DNA of 64,000 nt from the NCBI GenBank assembly GCA_020081605.1, contig JAHREC010000009.1:3844001-3908000 (forward strand), given 5' to 3'. The first letter of the stretch is position 1; each line of letters begins with the position of its first letter. Source of the stretch: Albifimbria verrucaria (Eukaryota > Ascomycota > Sordariomycetes > Hypocreales > Stachybotryaceae). The notes beneath the pieces are model-generated. The model had not been told where the DNA came from and ran no database searches. It was given only the letters and a program-made list of their open reading frames with translations. Positions 24,279 through 34,605 of the stretch are shown here, piece by piece. A program made the translations under genes and the position numbers.

Positions 24279-26455
24279 ATGTTGCGACCGGCGACCCCTC
24301 TAACGGTCCTCCTCCTCGCAGCCTTCGGTCTCCTTCTGATCTCGGTCATTTCAACTCCTATTATCAAGGCCATACCGCTCGGCGAATATAAGGATGTCAA
24401 ATTTGGCGTATTCGGCTATTGCCGAAGTAACGGCAGATGCAGTGACTTTGGAATTGGCTATGATCTCAGTACGTCTTTGCCGGTCAAGATAGCCTCTTTG
24501 AGGCTGAGACATGTTGGCGCAGTAACTAACGTCTTCTGTAGAGGAAGTCTTTCCCAATGACGCCGCGTCATTCGACCTCCCGATAAGCGTTCGCAATTCG
24601 CTGTCTTCCATCTTGATTATTCACCCGGTTGCAGCTTTTCTTACTCTGGTCTTGCTCATCATGGCCATTTGCGCGCACCTTCATAGCCCCGGCCATTCTT
24701 CAAGATATCTCCTTTTCTTCTTCATTTTCACAGTCATCACTTTCTTGGTCTGCCTTTTGGCCCTTTTGGTCGATGTTCTCCTATTTATCCCACACTTGGC
24801 GTGGGGATCATATTTGGTCATTGCGGCTACTGCCATCGTAGCCATGAGCGGCGTCATGTCCTGTTTTATGCGCCGTACCCTGGTTGGCAGAAAGTCTCGC
24901 CAAAGAGGATCGACGAAAACGCCGAGATGAGTGGCCAGAACTTTTACAACAGAGAGGCACAGTCCAAAGCCGCTGTTGTTACTATGAGCGAACCCACCGT
25001 GCCCACAGTCAGTGGCGGAAACGGTACCACCGACAACCTGCCTACTTTTACATCCTTTGAAAGCCAGAAGAGGGATGATCAGGTCAGCGATGAGCGAATC
25101 CCGCTCACGCAACGGAGCCCTATTAACCGGTCACCGAATGCCCCCTGCCGAGATGGTGAATACCGCCTTCAATGGCCCACAAAGACAGGGTTCACGGGAT
25201 CGATTTGGTAGCCCTGTTAACGGGCCGCCGGACGCTTACGGCATGGCTAGAAGCCCTGACCGCATGAACCAAAGAGGCCGAGGCAACATGGGGCCTCCTG
25301 GAGGCCCTAGAGGAGGACGTGGTGGTGGTTACGGACGTGGAGGTTACGATGGCCAAGGCCCACCTATGCGCGGGCGTGGAGGTTACGGTCCTCCTGGACG
25401 AGGTGGCTATGGCCCGCGGGGAGGAAGAGGAGGATACGGACCGCCCCTCGAGGTGCTCCTTATGGACCCGGCGGTATGAGAGGTGGACGAACCCCGCCCC
25501 AGGAAACAACTACAACATGGGTACACCCTATGACAGACAGCCTTCTCAGCCTGATGCATATGGCGCATACCGTCAACAGCAGTCGGAAACTTCGCTCGCT
25601 TACAACAACTCTAGTTCCAACCCTTCTATGCCTAGCGTCAACCCAAATTTCGAAGCATACAACCCGGAAACTGCTAGCTTGCCCAGAGCCGAGTCGCCTC
25701 CACCTTTACCGGGAACCGAGCCTGAGCTGTCAAACATTGGCCGCGCAGTAGAAATGGATGTCGACACGGCTGCGCCCCGAGAGGCTATGGGCAGTATGGC
25801 CAACTGAGGGATAGTGACGTAGATGTTGCTGGCATGGTGAATCTCCAACAAGGCCAAATGCCAAACCGTCACGACACCCTTATGAGTGAGGGAAGCAAGT
25901 ATAGCAGCGATGAGTAAGTTTTATTCAAAAGACTGAGAGTTACACCAAACTGACCTAGATTTCCACAGATATGTTCCACCCCGAGCGGCATGGAACCAAG
26001 GATCGGGTAGAAACTCGCCTCGAGGACCATCGCCTCTTCAAACTGCCAACAGACCACCTGGGCCACCCGGACCACCTGGACCACCTGCTGCTGCTGACAA
26101 CTATTATGAAGATGTCGACCCCCGTTTCGCTGGCCCTTCCACGTCTACACCACAACCCCCACCAATTGAGCCAATCTACGAGGATGTTCATGCTTTGCAT
26201 AACGGAGCTCGTAGCCCTGCAGAATCGGAGAGGTCAAATTTCACCTCTATTTCGCAACGCGGCATAAACCCTCGCTGGAACCCGCCGCCGCCCATGCCTC
26301 AGGGCCCTCCCCAGCAGCGCCGCCAGGTTCAGAAGCGCCAGGACATGCTGCTTGACATGCCGGACTTCCAATTACCAGGAGGACCCGCTGGAGCTCAACG
26401 GTCAGGAGGGCCGGGCATGATTCCCGGTAGCGCTTATCCAACTGGACCGCTATAA
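24279..26455 (+). CDS. palI: pH-response membrane protein PalI/RIM9
   Basis: SUR7/PalI-family membrane protein that helps localise the PalH/Rim21 alkaline-pH sensor, upstream of PacC activation. Exons 24279-24468, 24542-25913 and 25969-26455. Kozak CACCATGT. Four membrane spans: TPLTVLLLAAFGLLLISVIS, HPVAAFLTLVLLIMAICAHL, LLFFFIFTVITFLVCLLALL and YLVIAATAIVAMSGVMSC. The first extracellular loop has FGVFGYCRSNGRCSDFGIGY, the family's two-Cys motif. The long cytosolic tail is disordered: an RGG/GGYG-rich block (GRGGYGPPGRGGYGPRGG), then a PPGPPGPPGPP run and a Pro-rich end. Five frame breaks: one A missing at 24902-24904, one extra C at 25141-25145, one C missing at 25444-25447, one at 25498-25501 and one near 25804. 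Corrected length is 683 aa. The membrane part is essentially intact; all breaks lie in the tail. Confidence 0.9.
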
Positions 26456-28142
26456 TACAATAAACTCGAACAACATTTGCCCACTGAGGCGCACATAGAC
26501 ACTTTCTTATGTCTCTTAGGACTTCGCTTCGAACGGTGTTACCTGGCATTCATCGGCTGAGCACCAGTTTTTACCTATATCTTCTTTTCGCCTTCTTTCA
26601 ATCTGGGAGGGCTTGTAGGGCAATAGTTGATTTCGCCTTTGAATCTTGGATTCTTACACGGTTGTCATGAAGTTTGTCCGGGTTCGCCATATGATTTGGC
26701 TTGCTGTTTGGACATGCGGGACTGGACCACAAGCAATGGAATGGAGTTTCTTCTTATTTTGGAGAGCAATGAATGTTGCCCGTCAGAATTCTATCTGTCG
26801 GGAATTGGAAGGCTAGCTTGGCCTCTGACTGAACCGGGTCAGTGAAGGCCATAATATCTTGGTCGTTGTATCGAGGGTTGACAGCCAGGTAGTTATCTAC
26901 CTTTGGCGAAGGCAACGGAGATAGTGTTGGATACCCTGTATATCGAGGCTTTGTGAGGCAGTCTTCCGGGGTTGAGGATTCGTGTCAGAAGGAGACGAGC
27001 GGAAGTGGAAACAGCTCCGCCTTGGATCGAAAAACATGTGTGGATGATGGATTTGATCGATAGTTTGGGCTATGAGCCCAATAAGCCAAGAATACGCAGA
27101 ATTGCTGATCATATATGCCTCCCTTTGTGACGTTATGTGTGATGGTTGATGTTGTGGATATCGGATGGAGCGACTGGTTGCAGCTGGCAGCTGGACAATG
27201 CTCTCGAGCGTATGCGCTGCCGGATCGTGCAATCTCTTATACTCTACCTGAGCTCTCTCGCCCTTTGCTCAATATCATCCTGCCTTCTTTTCGAGCAAAG
27301 CTGTGTGCCTCATGCTCTTGTTCTTCACCGAAGCCTTACGACTGACCAAGTGCCCCATCGTTAGGATATTTAGATTGTCACATCTCAGTCTGCTCGCATA
27401 TCCTTAACTCATCGACAGCCCGCAATTCAGGATCGTCAAGTCAAATGGTCTTCGATATCTTTTGATTACCTACCCCAAAACTTTCACATATCGTGATATC
27501 TTACTTTGATCATCTATCAGCCGTCTTGGGACCTTTCTTCCATATATTGTCTTGGTCTTTTGGATTTTTGTAAGTTACCCACCCGTTCGCGTTATCTTCG
27601 CTTGACATTTTGCTCCCGTGCCGAATCTCGGAGGGAAGGAACCTGGGCACCCTGAGAGGTGTTGGGAAGGTGCTTCCCCATCAAGCTCCCTGCCCAGATC
27701 TTTCCCTGCGTCTTCTTCCTGGTAGTTGTGCTTCGTTTCTTTCCCCTTCACTGCCTGACTAACACACCTGACCTCATCGAAGTGTATCACTCCCAAATGG
27801 GACAGTTGGGTTAAAGGCGAACACATCTCGAGCATCCCACTCTCCACAGAGTCCGCAACATCTCTACCTTCTTATTCACACGTTGGATTGTCTTCCAGCG
27901 ATCCCCTTCTATATTTCTTCAGTTCCTCAACTGACACGCTCCTTTCAAAACCACAGTCTTCGTTCGGACTCATCGCACCGAGCATCTAACGGATGGTTCC
28001 TTCGAGGCTTCACAAAACTCTCGTTTGCAGTTAGTCTTGGTTTCATTTCTGACCTGGACTTTCCTTCGGTTGTTTTGAGTTGTCTCATAAGCTCGCGATC
28101 ATTCTCTTCCAACCGTGGGACAGCCGAAGCTCCAAGCCAACA
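26456..28142. other. intergenic region, possible 5' UTR intron
   Basis: Between palI and the next rightward gene. GTAAGT at 27570-27575, a CTAAC at about 27757 and CAG-type acceptors near 27850 could define a 5' UTR intron of the downstream gene; there is no RNA evidence. No supportable coding frame. The 252-codon frame at 27883-28641 overlaps the true gene in another frame. Confidence 0.45.
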
Positions 28143-29825
28143 ATGGATAACCTGTCTTCTCCCACGAGCATCTCCTCCTCCAAGCCTACTGCGCCTTCGT
28201 CGGCCACTAAGCAGCCCACGTACACGACTGCCGGGACTCTCTGGAACCCCAGCGCGTCCCAGCCCCTTCAGCCTCCCACCCGCCGCGGCCGTTCCTTCAA
28301 GTGGACGCTGGGTGGCCCTCACTCAGACCTGGCACTCCTTCCCAAGTCTGTTCTTGCTTCATTGCCACTCAAGTCCAGTGGTGGTCGAGCACCCTCTTTT
28401 CATCGGTACAGTCCTCTCCAGCAAAACTACGATCGTGCTGTCAGTCCGTTTGGTGATCGTGATCACCAGCTCGCCACTATGTCGCCACAGATGCCACGCA
28501 TGCGATCTAGCAACACGCAAGCACCTCTCGTCTCACTTATCTCGCAGCTGGACAAGGACAAAATTGCTGAAGGAAACGCCAGTGAGGGTGACGATGAAGC
28601 AGAGACTGGTGACGACGATGACGACAGCGACTTCAACATGAACCCACTGCTCAACATGACTGTCAAGTCTCTCAACAACCTGGCCTCATATCCCAATCCG
28701 AACCAGAGAAGAGCTCAGAAGGCGCTCTACGGCCGGATCAAGCCCACCGTGCCGGGACATGGCCTCGCCAACAGGGCCAGCGCACCATCGTCTCCCCTCC
28801 TCCCCGTATTCACTCCCCGTATTCTCCAAGGAGGGGCATATCGTTAAGCCCATGCTTCCTACGGCCCAGTCGGATTCATCCTTGTTGCGACAGGACAACC
28901 TTGCTGTCGAGCCTGAACGGGACGGCCACTTCCTTGCGGACAAGAAAGTTGGTTTCTGGCCTGCGAGAGAGGCTCGTGGAGGCTTTCCCTCCATGCCTAC
29001 GTCGCAAACTCCAGGACCTGGTGCTCCTCGTCCACTCACAGCCGGGCCACCCGGACAACGCCAATACCGCCCTTCAACGTTTGAGTCGACCTTTAGAGCT
29101 CTCCACAACAATACAACAGTGCAAACCCCGAGCACAGATGATGAAGATGCAGTGATGATCACCCGGCAAACCATGCTCCAAGCCGGTATCGATGATGTAG
29201 ATCTGGCTGAAGATACGTTTCTTTCTCCGTTAGGTATACATATGCCCTCCAGCCCTGCACCTTTACAAGCCAGTCGTTTGGCAGAGCTTCCAACAGTATG
29301 ATAAACAGCAGGCCTAGCTTCCCGACCGAGGGAATGTCAAACGCTGAAACTACCTCTGGATTGTTTGGAAGTCAAGTGCCAGAGGCTCAGAGCATCCCTA
29401 CTGTTGACTACGATAACTCTCAGGTATATGACGGTGCCAAATACAGACCCTCTCTACAAACATCAGGACATTTCCAGCCAGGAACAGACCGATTGAGCGA
29501 AGCAGCTCTGAAGGCCCGAAACCAGAGAATCGACCGATTCTGGTACGAGGGCACCGACTTACTAGGAAAGTCACCCGAGGAAGTGCTTACGGAGGCTCAT
29601 CAACGAAAAATGGCCCAGAAGCTTGGCGCGATTGGCGACGGTCGTCCTCAAAAGCCTAGAGACCAATACAAACCCATAATTATTGAAGATGCTAACCGCA
29701 TGTCAGTCGCAGAACATGCCCAGCCGCTTCTAAACATGGCACTTGCTACCCTATTTCAGGCTCTGGATGAGGATGGATATTACCATCGCCAGAACACTGC
29801 AGGTGTCATGAGCTTGACTGGGTGA
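28143..29825 (+). CDS. unrecognised, mostly disordered protein
   Basis: I do not recognise this protein. It is accepted as a gene because three consecutive overlapping frames join by single-base corrections into one 560-residue protein with coherent composition, and because its ATG (MDNLSSPTSISSS) opens a long frame after a CT-rich leader. The first ~140 residues are Ser/Pro/Thr-rich. An acidic patch (EGDDEAETGDDDDDSDF) is followed by FNMNPLLNMTVKSLNNLASY and PNPNQRRAQKALYGR, which look like a conserved short motif. The middle is low complexity. The C-terminal ~120 residues are helical and charged (ALKARNQRIDRFWYEGTDLL, GKSPEEVLTEAHQRKMAQKL) and end VMSLTG. No membrane segment or signal peptide. 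Breaks: one extra G in 28833-28836 (or the adjacent T pair) and one base missing near 29297; a 65-nt intron there would create a stop, so I prefer an error. Confidence 0.7.
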
Positions 29826-30702
29826 TATACACGCGAAATGCGCACCCTGCTATTTGTCGAAGACAAACAAGCTAGCGAGAAAATCGAATCATAAAAATAA
29901 GACAGAGATATACAACCAGGGTCAGCCATGTCGAATGCCCTTTCACGTTCTCCATGTTGGGTTGGTGGAGTTTCGGGTTTGCAAACGGCGGTTTGTCGTA
30001 GAGAGACTGGTGTTAGGGAGGGTTGGTATCGCAAGGATAGGTAGGGTATGTGGAAGGAGTGGTAGTTTTGGCCTGCTTGTGAGGGCGCTTCCATGCTTAT
30101 TGTTACTTTGTTGGTAAAGGCTGCCATTGCCCACTGGATCACTGGTTGAATGGCTGGGCTGCGAAGCGAGGTGCAGCCGTCTGGAGATATTTCATAGGCT
30201 TAATGGAGGCGTTTTGAAGCGTTACTTGACGGATGAAATGTGCCCAAGATAATCCGTAAAGTTTCACGCATTGTGCGCGTATTGTGAAACAACGAATTAG
30301 AGGCAGACGGTTGAGGCTCAGACATTCCAGTGGCATTCACATGTGCCGTCCTCTCGGGATGCACGTGAAATCGGAGGTTGTGCCTGGAATCGATCGGTAC
30401 GTACCTTTTGGAATGACGTTGCATGTGTGGGATGGATCTAAAAAAATCTGGGAAACACCATCAAAGCGGATTTTAAATTGTCATGACTTTAGGCCACCTT
30501 TATGCCCAGCTTAATTTCTACCGGCACTAAGCGATAGGGGTTTTCTCTTCCCAAACAACTCACCACAAAAATCACCACGGAAGAGCGACTGTGAGCCTTT
30601 GGCGCGTCCTTTTCGTGATATCTGAGTGAGGCACGTGCTTGTGTGTGTTCAACCCGACTTTGACGCCAACGAAAAGGCGACCCGAATCGCAACACCGGCA
30701 AG
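29826..30702. other. intergenic region
   Basis: Separates two rightward genes. Several short frames exist on both strands but none has a recognisable feature. The last ~100 bases, with CCGGCAAGATGG at the start site, form the leader of the phosphotransferase gene. Confidence 0.6.
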
Positions 30703-32076
30703 ATGGTGTACGTGAGGCAACAGGAGCTCCTGTCGCTCAAGGAGTACAAGTACTCGGGCGTGGACCGGTCGTTGACGTCCAAATACATCCTGAAGCCCTT
30801 CTATACCAATGTGGTCATCAAGTGCTTCCCGATGAGCATGGCGCCCAACCTCATCACCCTGACGGGCTTCATGTTCGTCGTGGCCAACTTCCTGACGCTG
30901 CTGTGGTACAACCCGACGCTGGACCAGGACTGCCCGTCGTGGGTGTACTACAGCTGGGCGGTGGGCTTGTTCCTGTACCAGACGTTTGATGCGGTGGATG
31001 GCACGCAGGCGTGAGTAGCAAGGTCTTTCAGAGTGGGAGTGTGAGATGCGTTTTTACTGATACGGGGTTTTACTGTAGACGACGCACGAGGCAGTCTGGT
31101 CCTCTTGGTGAGCTTTTCGATCACGGAGTTGACGCGTTGAACACCTCGCTTGAGTGCCTCATCTTTGCTGCGTCCCAGAACATGGGCCAGAGCTGGATGA
31201 CTGTCGCTACTCTTTTGCTTGTAAGAACGCGGTCCCTCCCACTGCGTCGCGGTGATCACACCGGCCGGACTAGCTAGCTAACCTTGCGCGCCGTAGCTCT
31301 CCTCACTTTCTACGTCCAGACCTGGGATGAGTACCACACCAAGACGCTCACCCTCGGCATCGTCAACGGCCCCGTCGAGGGCGTCCTCATCCTGGTTGGT
31401 GTCTACGCCCTGACAGGCTACATGGGTGGCGCGCACTTCTGGCAGCAGAGCATGCTGCGCACCCTGGGCGTGCCCGCCTCGCTCGGCATCCCGTCTTTCA
31501 TCTACGAGCTGTCCTTCACCCAGTGGTACCTCGTCCAGGGCAGCATCGTCCTCGTCTTCAACACCGTCGAGTCGTCCCTCAACGTGCTGCGCGCGCGCCG
31601 CGCCGCGGTGAGCGCACCCGCCATGCGCTGCTCGGCTTGATCCCCTTCTTCGGCATCTGGACCCTCGTCGTTGCCTACTTGTACCTGCAGCCCAACATCC
31701 TGCACAACCACCTCGTACCCTTTGCCCTGTTCGCCGGCTTCGTCAACGCCTACAGCGTCGGCCAGATGATCACCGCCCACCTTGTGAAGCTGCCCTTCCC
31801 TACTGGAACGTTCTCGGTCTGCCGCTCGCGTTCGGCGTCATCGACTCGCTCGGCCCGTACCTGATCCAGCACGTCGGCTTCGGCTGGCCCAGCGCGCTCG
31901 GTGATGACGTCTACCAGGTGGCCTTTGTCTTCCTCATGCTCGGCACCGCGCTGGGCGTCTACGGTAGCTTCGTTGTTGACGTCATCGTCACCATCTGCGA
32001 CTACCTCGACATCTGGTGCCTGACCATCAAGCACCCTTACGTCGACGTCAAGGAGAACACCAAGAAGTCGCAGTAA
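30703..32076 (+). CDS. EPT1: CDP-choline/ethanolamine:diacylglycerol phosphotransferase
   Basis: ER enzyme of the Kennedy pathway that transfers phosphocholine or phosphoethanolamine from the CDP-activated form to diacylglycerol. Exons 30703-31010, 31079-31220 and 31297-32076. The full CDP-alcohol phosphotransferase signature D-G-x2-A-R-x8-G-x3-D-x3-D is present (DGTQARRTRQSGPLGELFDH followed by GVD), split by intron 1 within the Ala codon. Several hydrophobic spans follow, and the C-terminus is ENTKKSQ, fitting a KKXX ER-retrieval signal. Three frame breaks: just inside exon 3 near 31297-31302 (less certain, could be a splice-site misreading), one G missing at 31607-31608 and one C missing at 31798-31800. 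With these the protein is 410 aa, the family norm. Sequence alone does not decide CPT1 versus EPT1 specificity. Confidence 0.92.
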
Positions 32077-32810
32077 AGCGTCTCTACCAGCATGTGAATT
32101 GCCGGGCGCGAGACTCACTCTCCAGGGCCTGGCCCTGGCTGCGCGGCTTTTAAGTCGTGGAATTGCGAAGAGGGGTGGACATTGCGACGGAACAATCTGG
32201 GGCTCGGCACATGGGTAAGTTGCATTTGCTTCGGATTATTAGGGAAATGATATTCAACGTTCTTGGCGCATACGACGCGCGTCTGGTTAAACGAGCAAGT
32301 TCATGCTTTTCAGATGGTGGCAGCGCGGCATTGTGTATAAGCGGGCGTCGCGGGGGCGAAAGGGAAGCTCTAGAAATGTTTGGGAGCCAAACATAGACTA
32401 CGCGGGGCAGATAATTTAATCATCAACTGTTCGAATTCATACATGCCTATGACCAAATAAAAAAAAATAAGACTAAATATGGTGAGCGGACAAAACGCCT
32501 CTGGTTGGGTCCGCTCCAAGATGGCATAATTCACTGCGCATGATGAACATGCCATCTTCAACGGGTTCTCCATATGACAACCATACCGCCGTGAACGCCA
32601 CTGCTATATCCTCCACAACAAGTGAACACAATAAAACATAACCTTCAAACCCTATAAATGTTCCCGCGTGTGATTTTGGGGATTTAAAAACCAGCTGTGC
32701 CCCAGATCCATGCGCCGCAAGCCAGGGCCTCTTCGCAGTGCCGGCAATGTTTAGTTTTTTCCCATGGGGTCACCCCTGCTCTTTGTCTCGTTCATCTTTC
32801 GTTTGAATCA
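32077..32810. other. convergent intergenic region
   Basis: Between the 3' ends of the phosphotransferase gene and the bZIP gene. It should be mostly 3' UTR from both sides. AT-rich around 32430-32480 and 32620-32690. No supportable coding frame. Confidence 0.6.
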
Positions 32811-34061
32811 TTATAGTAGGTCGTCGGTGCCGCTGGCGACGCTGCGCTCGATGGCAGCCAATATGGCCTTTTCGGAAAAGACAGGGCCCTGACCGTCGCA
32901 GCGAGCACAAGTTTTGAGGATCTCGCTGACATTTCCGACATCAACCAGTCCTCGCTTGAAGAGGTCGTGCGCAATGATAAAGTCCCAGGCAGCACCGGCA
33001 GCAAGCAGACGCTCGCCGTTTTCAGAGGTGACGATGCGATGGGATGGAAGCTTGTCGTTGTGGTTCTGCAACACGTTGGAGTAGAAATCGGTGGGACTAT
33101 ATCGGAAGGGGCCGGTAGTGGTAGGCTCGGGAGAGTGGTTGTTGCTGTGACCGCCTACGGACGAGGTGGCGCGAAGAATCTCATTCTCAGTCGACATCTT
33201 CTGTAGATCTCGCTTGAGGCGCTCATTTTCCTTGGAGGCGTGCTGCTGGGCAGCCTCAAGATTGGCTAGCTTAGCCTCCAGATCCTTGACATGCTTCTCC
33301 TTTCGCTCACGGAAAGCGCGCTGCCTAGAAGAGCAGGTATGTTAGTCAGAGGTTAGATGAAGGCCCATGACTGTGAGCCGTCAACGGGTCAAGGGAAGCA
33401 GAAAAGTGTAACGTACGCAGCACGGTTCTGAGCCTTCCTCCTGGATTGCGCGGGGTCAGCGAGTCATCATCTTCGCTGCCGTTGTTGCGACCGATGTCGT
33501 CGACGGAGGGGTCGGATTTGTCGAGAGAAGGAGAGACGTGGTGGGCGAGGCTGTTGGTGGCATGCTCATTTAGGCCATCGTGGTGATGCTGTTGCTGCTG
33601 CTGCTGATGATGCTGGGGTTGGTTGTGGCCGCCGAAAACGGGTTGGTTGGGGGCGTGGGAGGGCCAGGGAACCGCGAACCAGGCTGTTGGTGCCCGTTGA
33701 AGGGGCCCTGGGGAAAATCAAAAGCTTGGAAGTGATCGGTCTGGGGCAAGCTTTCAAAGGTATCCTACACATAAGGTTGGGTCAGTCCATGAGGGTCCTC
33801 CTGCATCGTGATAGAGTAATGCTCAGGTAAGAGGGTGACTGGGACGCTAAGGCAGGGCAACGCCAGGGCCACAGAGAAACGATAGGGCGAGAGAATGTGG
33901 GGACAGGCAAGCAAGGGGAATGAACTGACAGGCGGGGAGGTATTAGCGAAATCGTCGGACGCAGTGGAATGCGAATTCGATGGGGTCAAAGGCGGGATGG
34001 TCATGAACTGATGATGGTAGGGCTGGGCGCCGGGGAACTGATATTGACCGGTGAAGTCCAT
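32811..34061 (-). CDS. Yap-type bZIP transcription factor
   Basis: DNA-binding regulator with an AP-1/Yap-like basic region. Exons 34061-33930, 33764-33417 and 33324-32811. The start MDFTGQYQFPGAQPYHHQF opens a Pro/Gln-rich N-terminus with a poly-Gln run encoded by CAG repeats around 33583-33612. The basic region, split by intron 2, reads SRRKAQNRAAQRAFRERKEK; NxxAQRAFR is the Yap-family DNA-contact motif. Heptads of the zipper follow (VKDLEAKLANLEAAQQHASK and on). The conserved C-terminus has FIIAHDLFKRGLVDVGNV and then LKTCARCDGQGPVF, with a CxxC pair; this differs from the classic Yap1 Cys-rich domain. The first donor is GTCAGT, non-consensus. One C is missing where the plus strand reads G5 at 33649-33653, and another at G4 33452-33455. 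Corrected length is 331 aa. No target pathway can be assigned. Confidence 0.87.
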
Positions 34062-34152
34062 GGCGGGCGCGTGTCGTTGTCTGGCTGCTGGTTTTACTTT
34101 TTCTTTCTTTCTTTCTGGGTTGCTCTCGCCTTAGCCCCAGGAACCTTTTCTT

Positions 34153-34178
34153 TTCTTCTTCTTCTTCTTCTTCTTCTT
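34153..34178. repeat. (TTC)n microsatellite in bZIP leader
   Basis: An uninterrupted TTC/CTT run of about 26 bases, immediately upstream of the bZIP ATG (gene on minus strand, so GAA repeats in its leader). A (TTCGG)4 run follows at 34240-34259. Purine-rich leaders of this type are common in fungi; length variation between isolates would be expected. Confidence 0.9.
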
Positions 34179-34552
34179 GGGTGAGAGCGAGGAAAGAAGA
34201 GAATAGAAAGTGAAGGGGAGATGAGAGAGAGGACGAGGTTTCGGTTCGGTTCGGTTCGGCGCTGAGTGGGAACTTTGAAGGAAAACACACCCCGGACGGA
34301 TCAAGATCAGAGTGAAAAGCAGGCCCAGACCAGTCGAGTCAAAATGAGAGCAAAGGCAAAGGGCTTGCGGTTCGGTCGGTATGAAGACAATGCACCTGAA
34401 GTGGCTACTGCAGCAGCGACGGGCTTATGAGCAGCATCCCTCCACTGATCGCCTCCGCTGACAGGATTGGGACGTGGAATTGGGAATGGGTGACGGATGG
34501 GAGGAGGGGAGGGGATGGATGGGAGGGGACTTGGGGCGTTGCAGGGCTTTTG

Positions 34553-34605
34553 CAGGCCAGGCCAGGCCAGGCCAGGCCAGGCGTTGCAGGGCAGGGCAGG
34601 GCAGG
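34553..34605. repeat. (CAGGC)6 and (GCAGG)4 pentamer arrays
   Basis: Six perfect CAGGC units (34553-34582) are followed after three bases by four GCAGG units (34586-34605), then further AGGTACT/GTAAGG pentamers up to about 34705. These are read directly. Similar pentamer tracts recur in other intergenic regions of the window but not inside coding exons. Confidence 0.9.

Noticed and set aside
24890..25810. palI as a degraded pseudogene
   Set aside because: Five breaks would suggest decay, but they are all one-base homopolymer changes like those in every other gene here, and the frame is otherwise free of stops with intact membrane spans.
27883..28641. 252-codon plus-strand open frame
   Set aside because: Shadow of the gene at 28143-29825. 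That gene's frame continues across two corrections into a coherent protein, whereas this one yields Ser/Leu/Pro-rich noise.
29233..29297. 65-nt intron (GTATAC...CAG) in the unrecognised gene
   Set aside because: Splicing would join a codon to TATGA and create an immediate stop, and there is no branch site; a missing base near 29297 explains the frame better.
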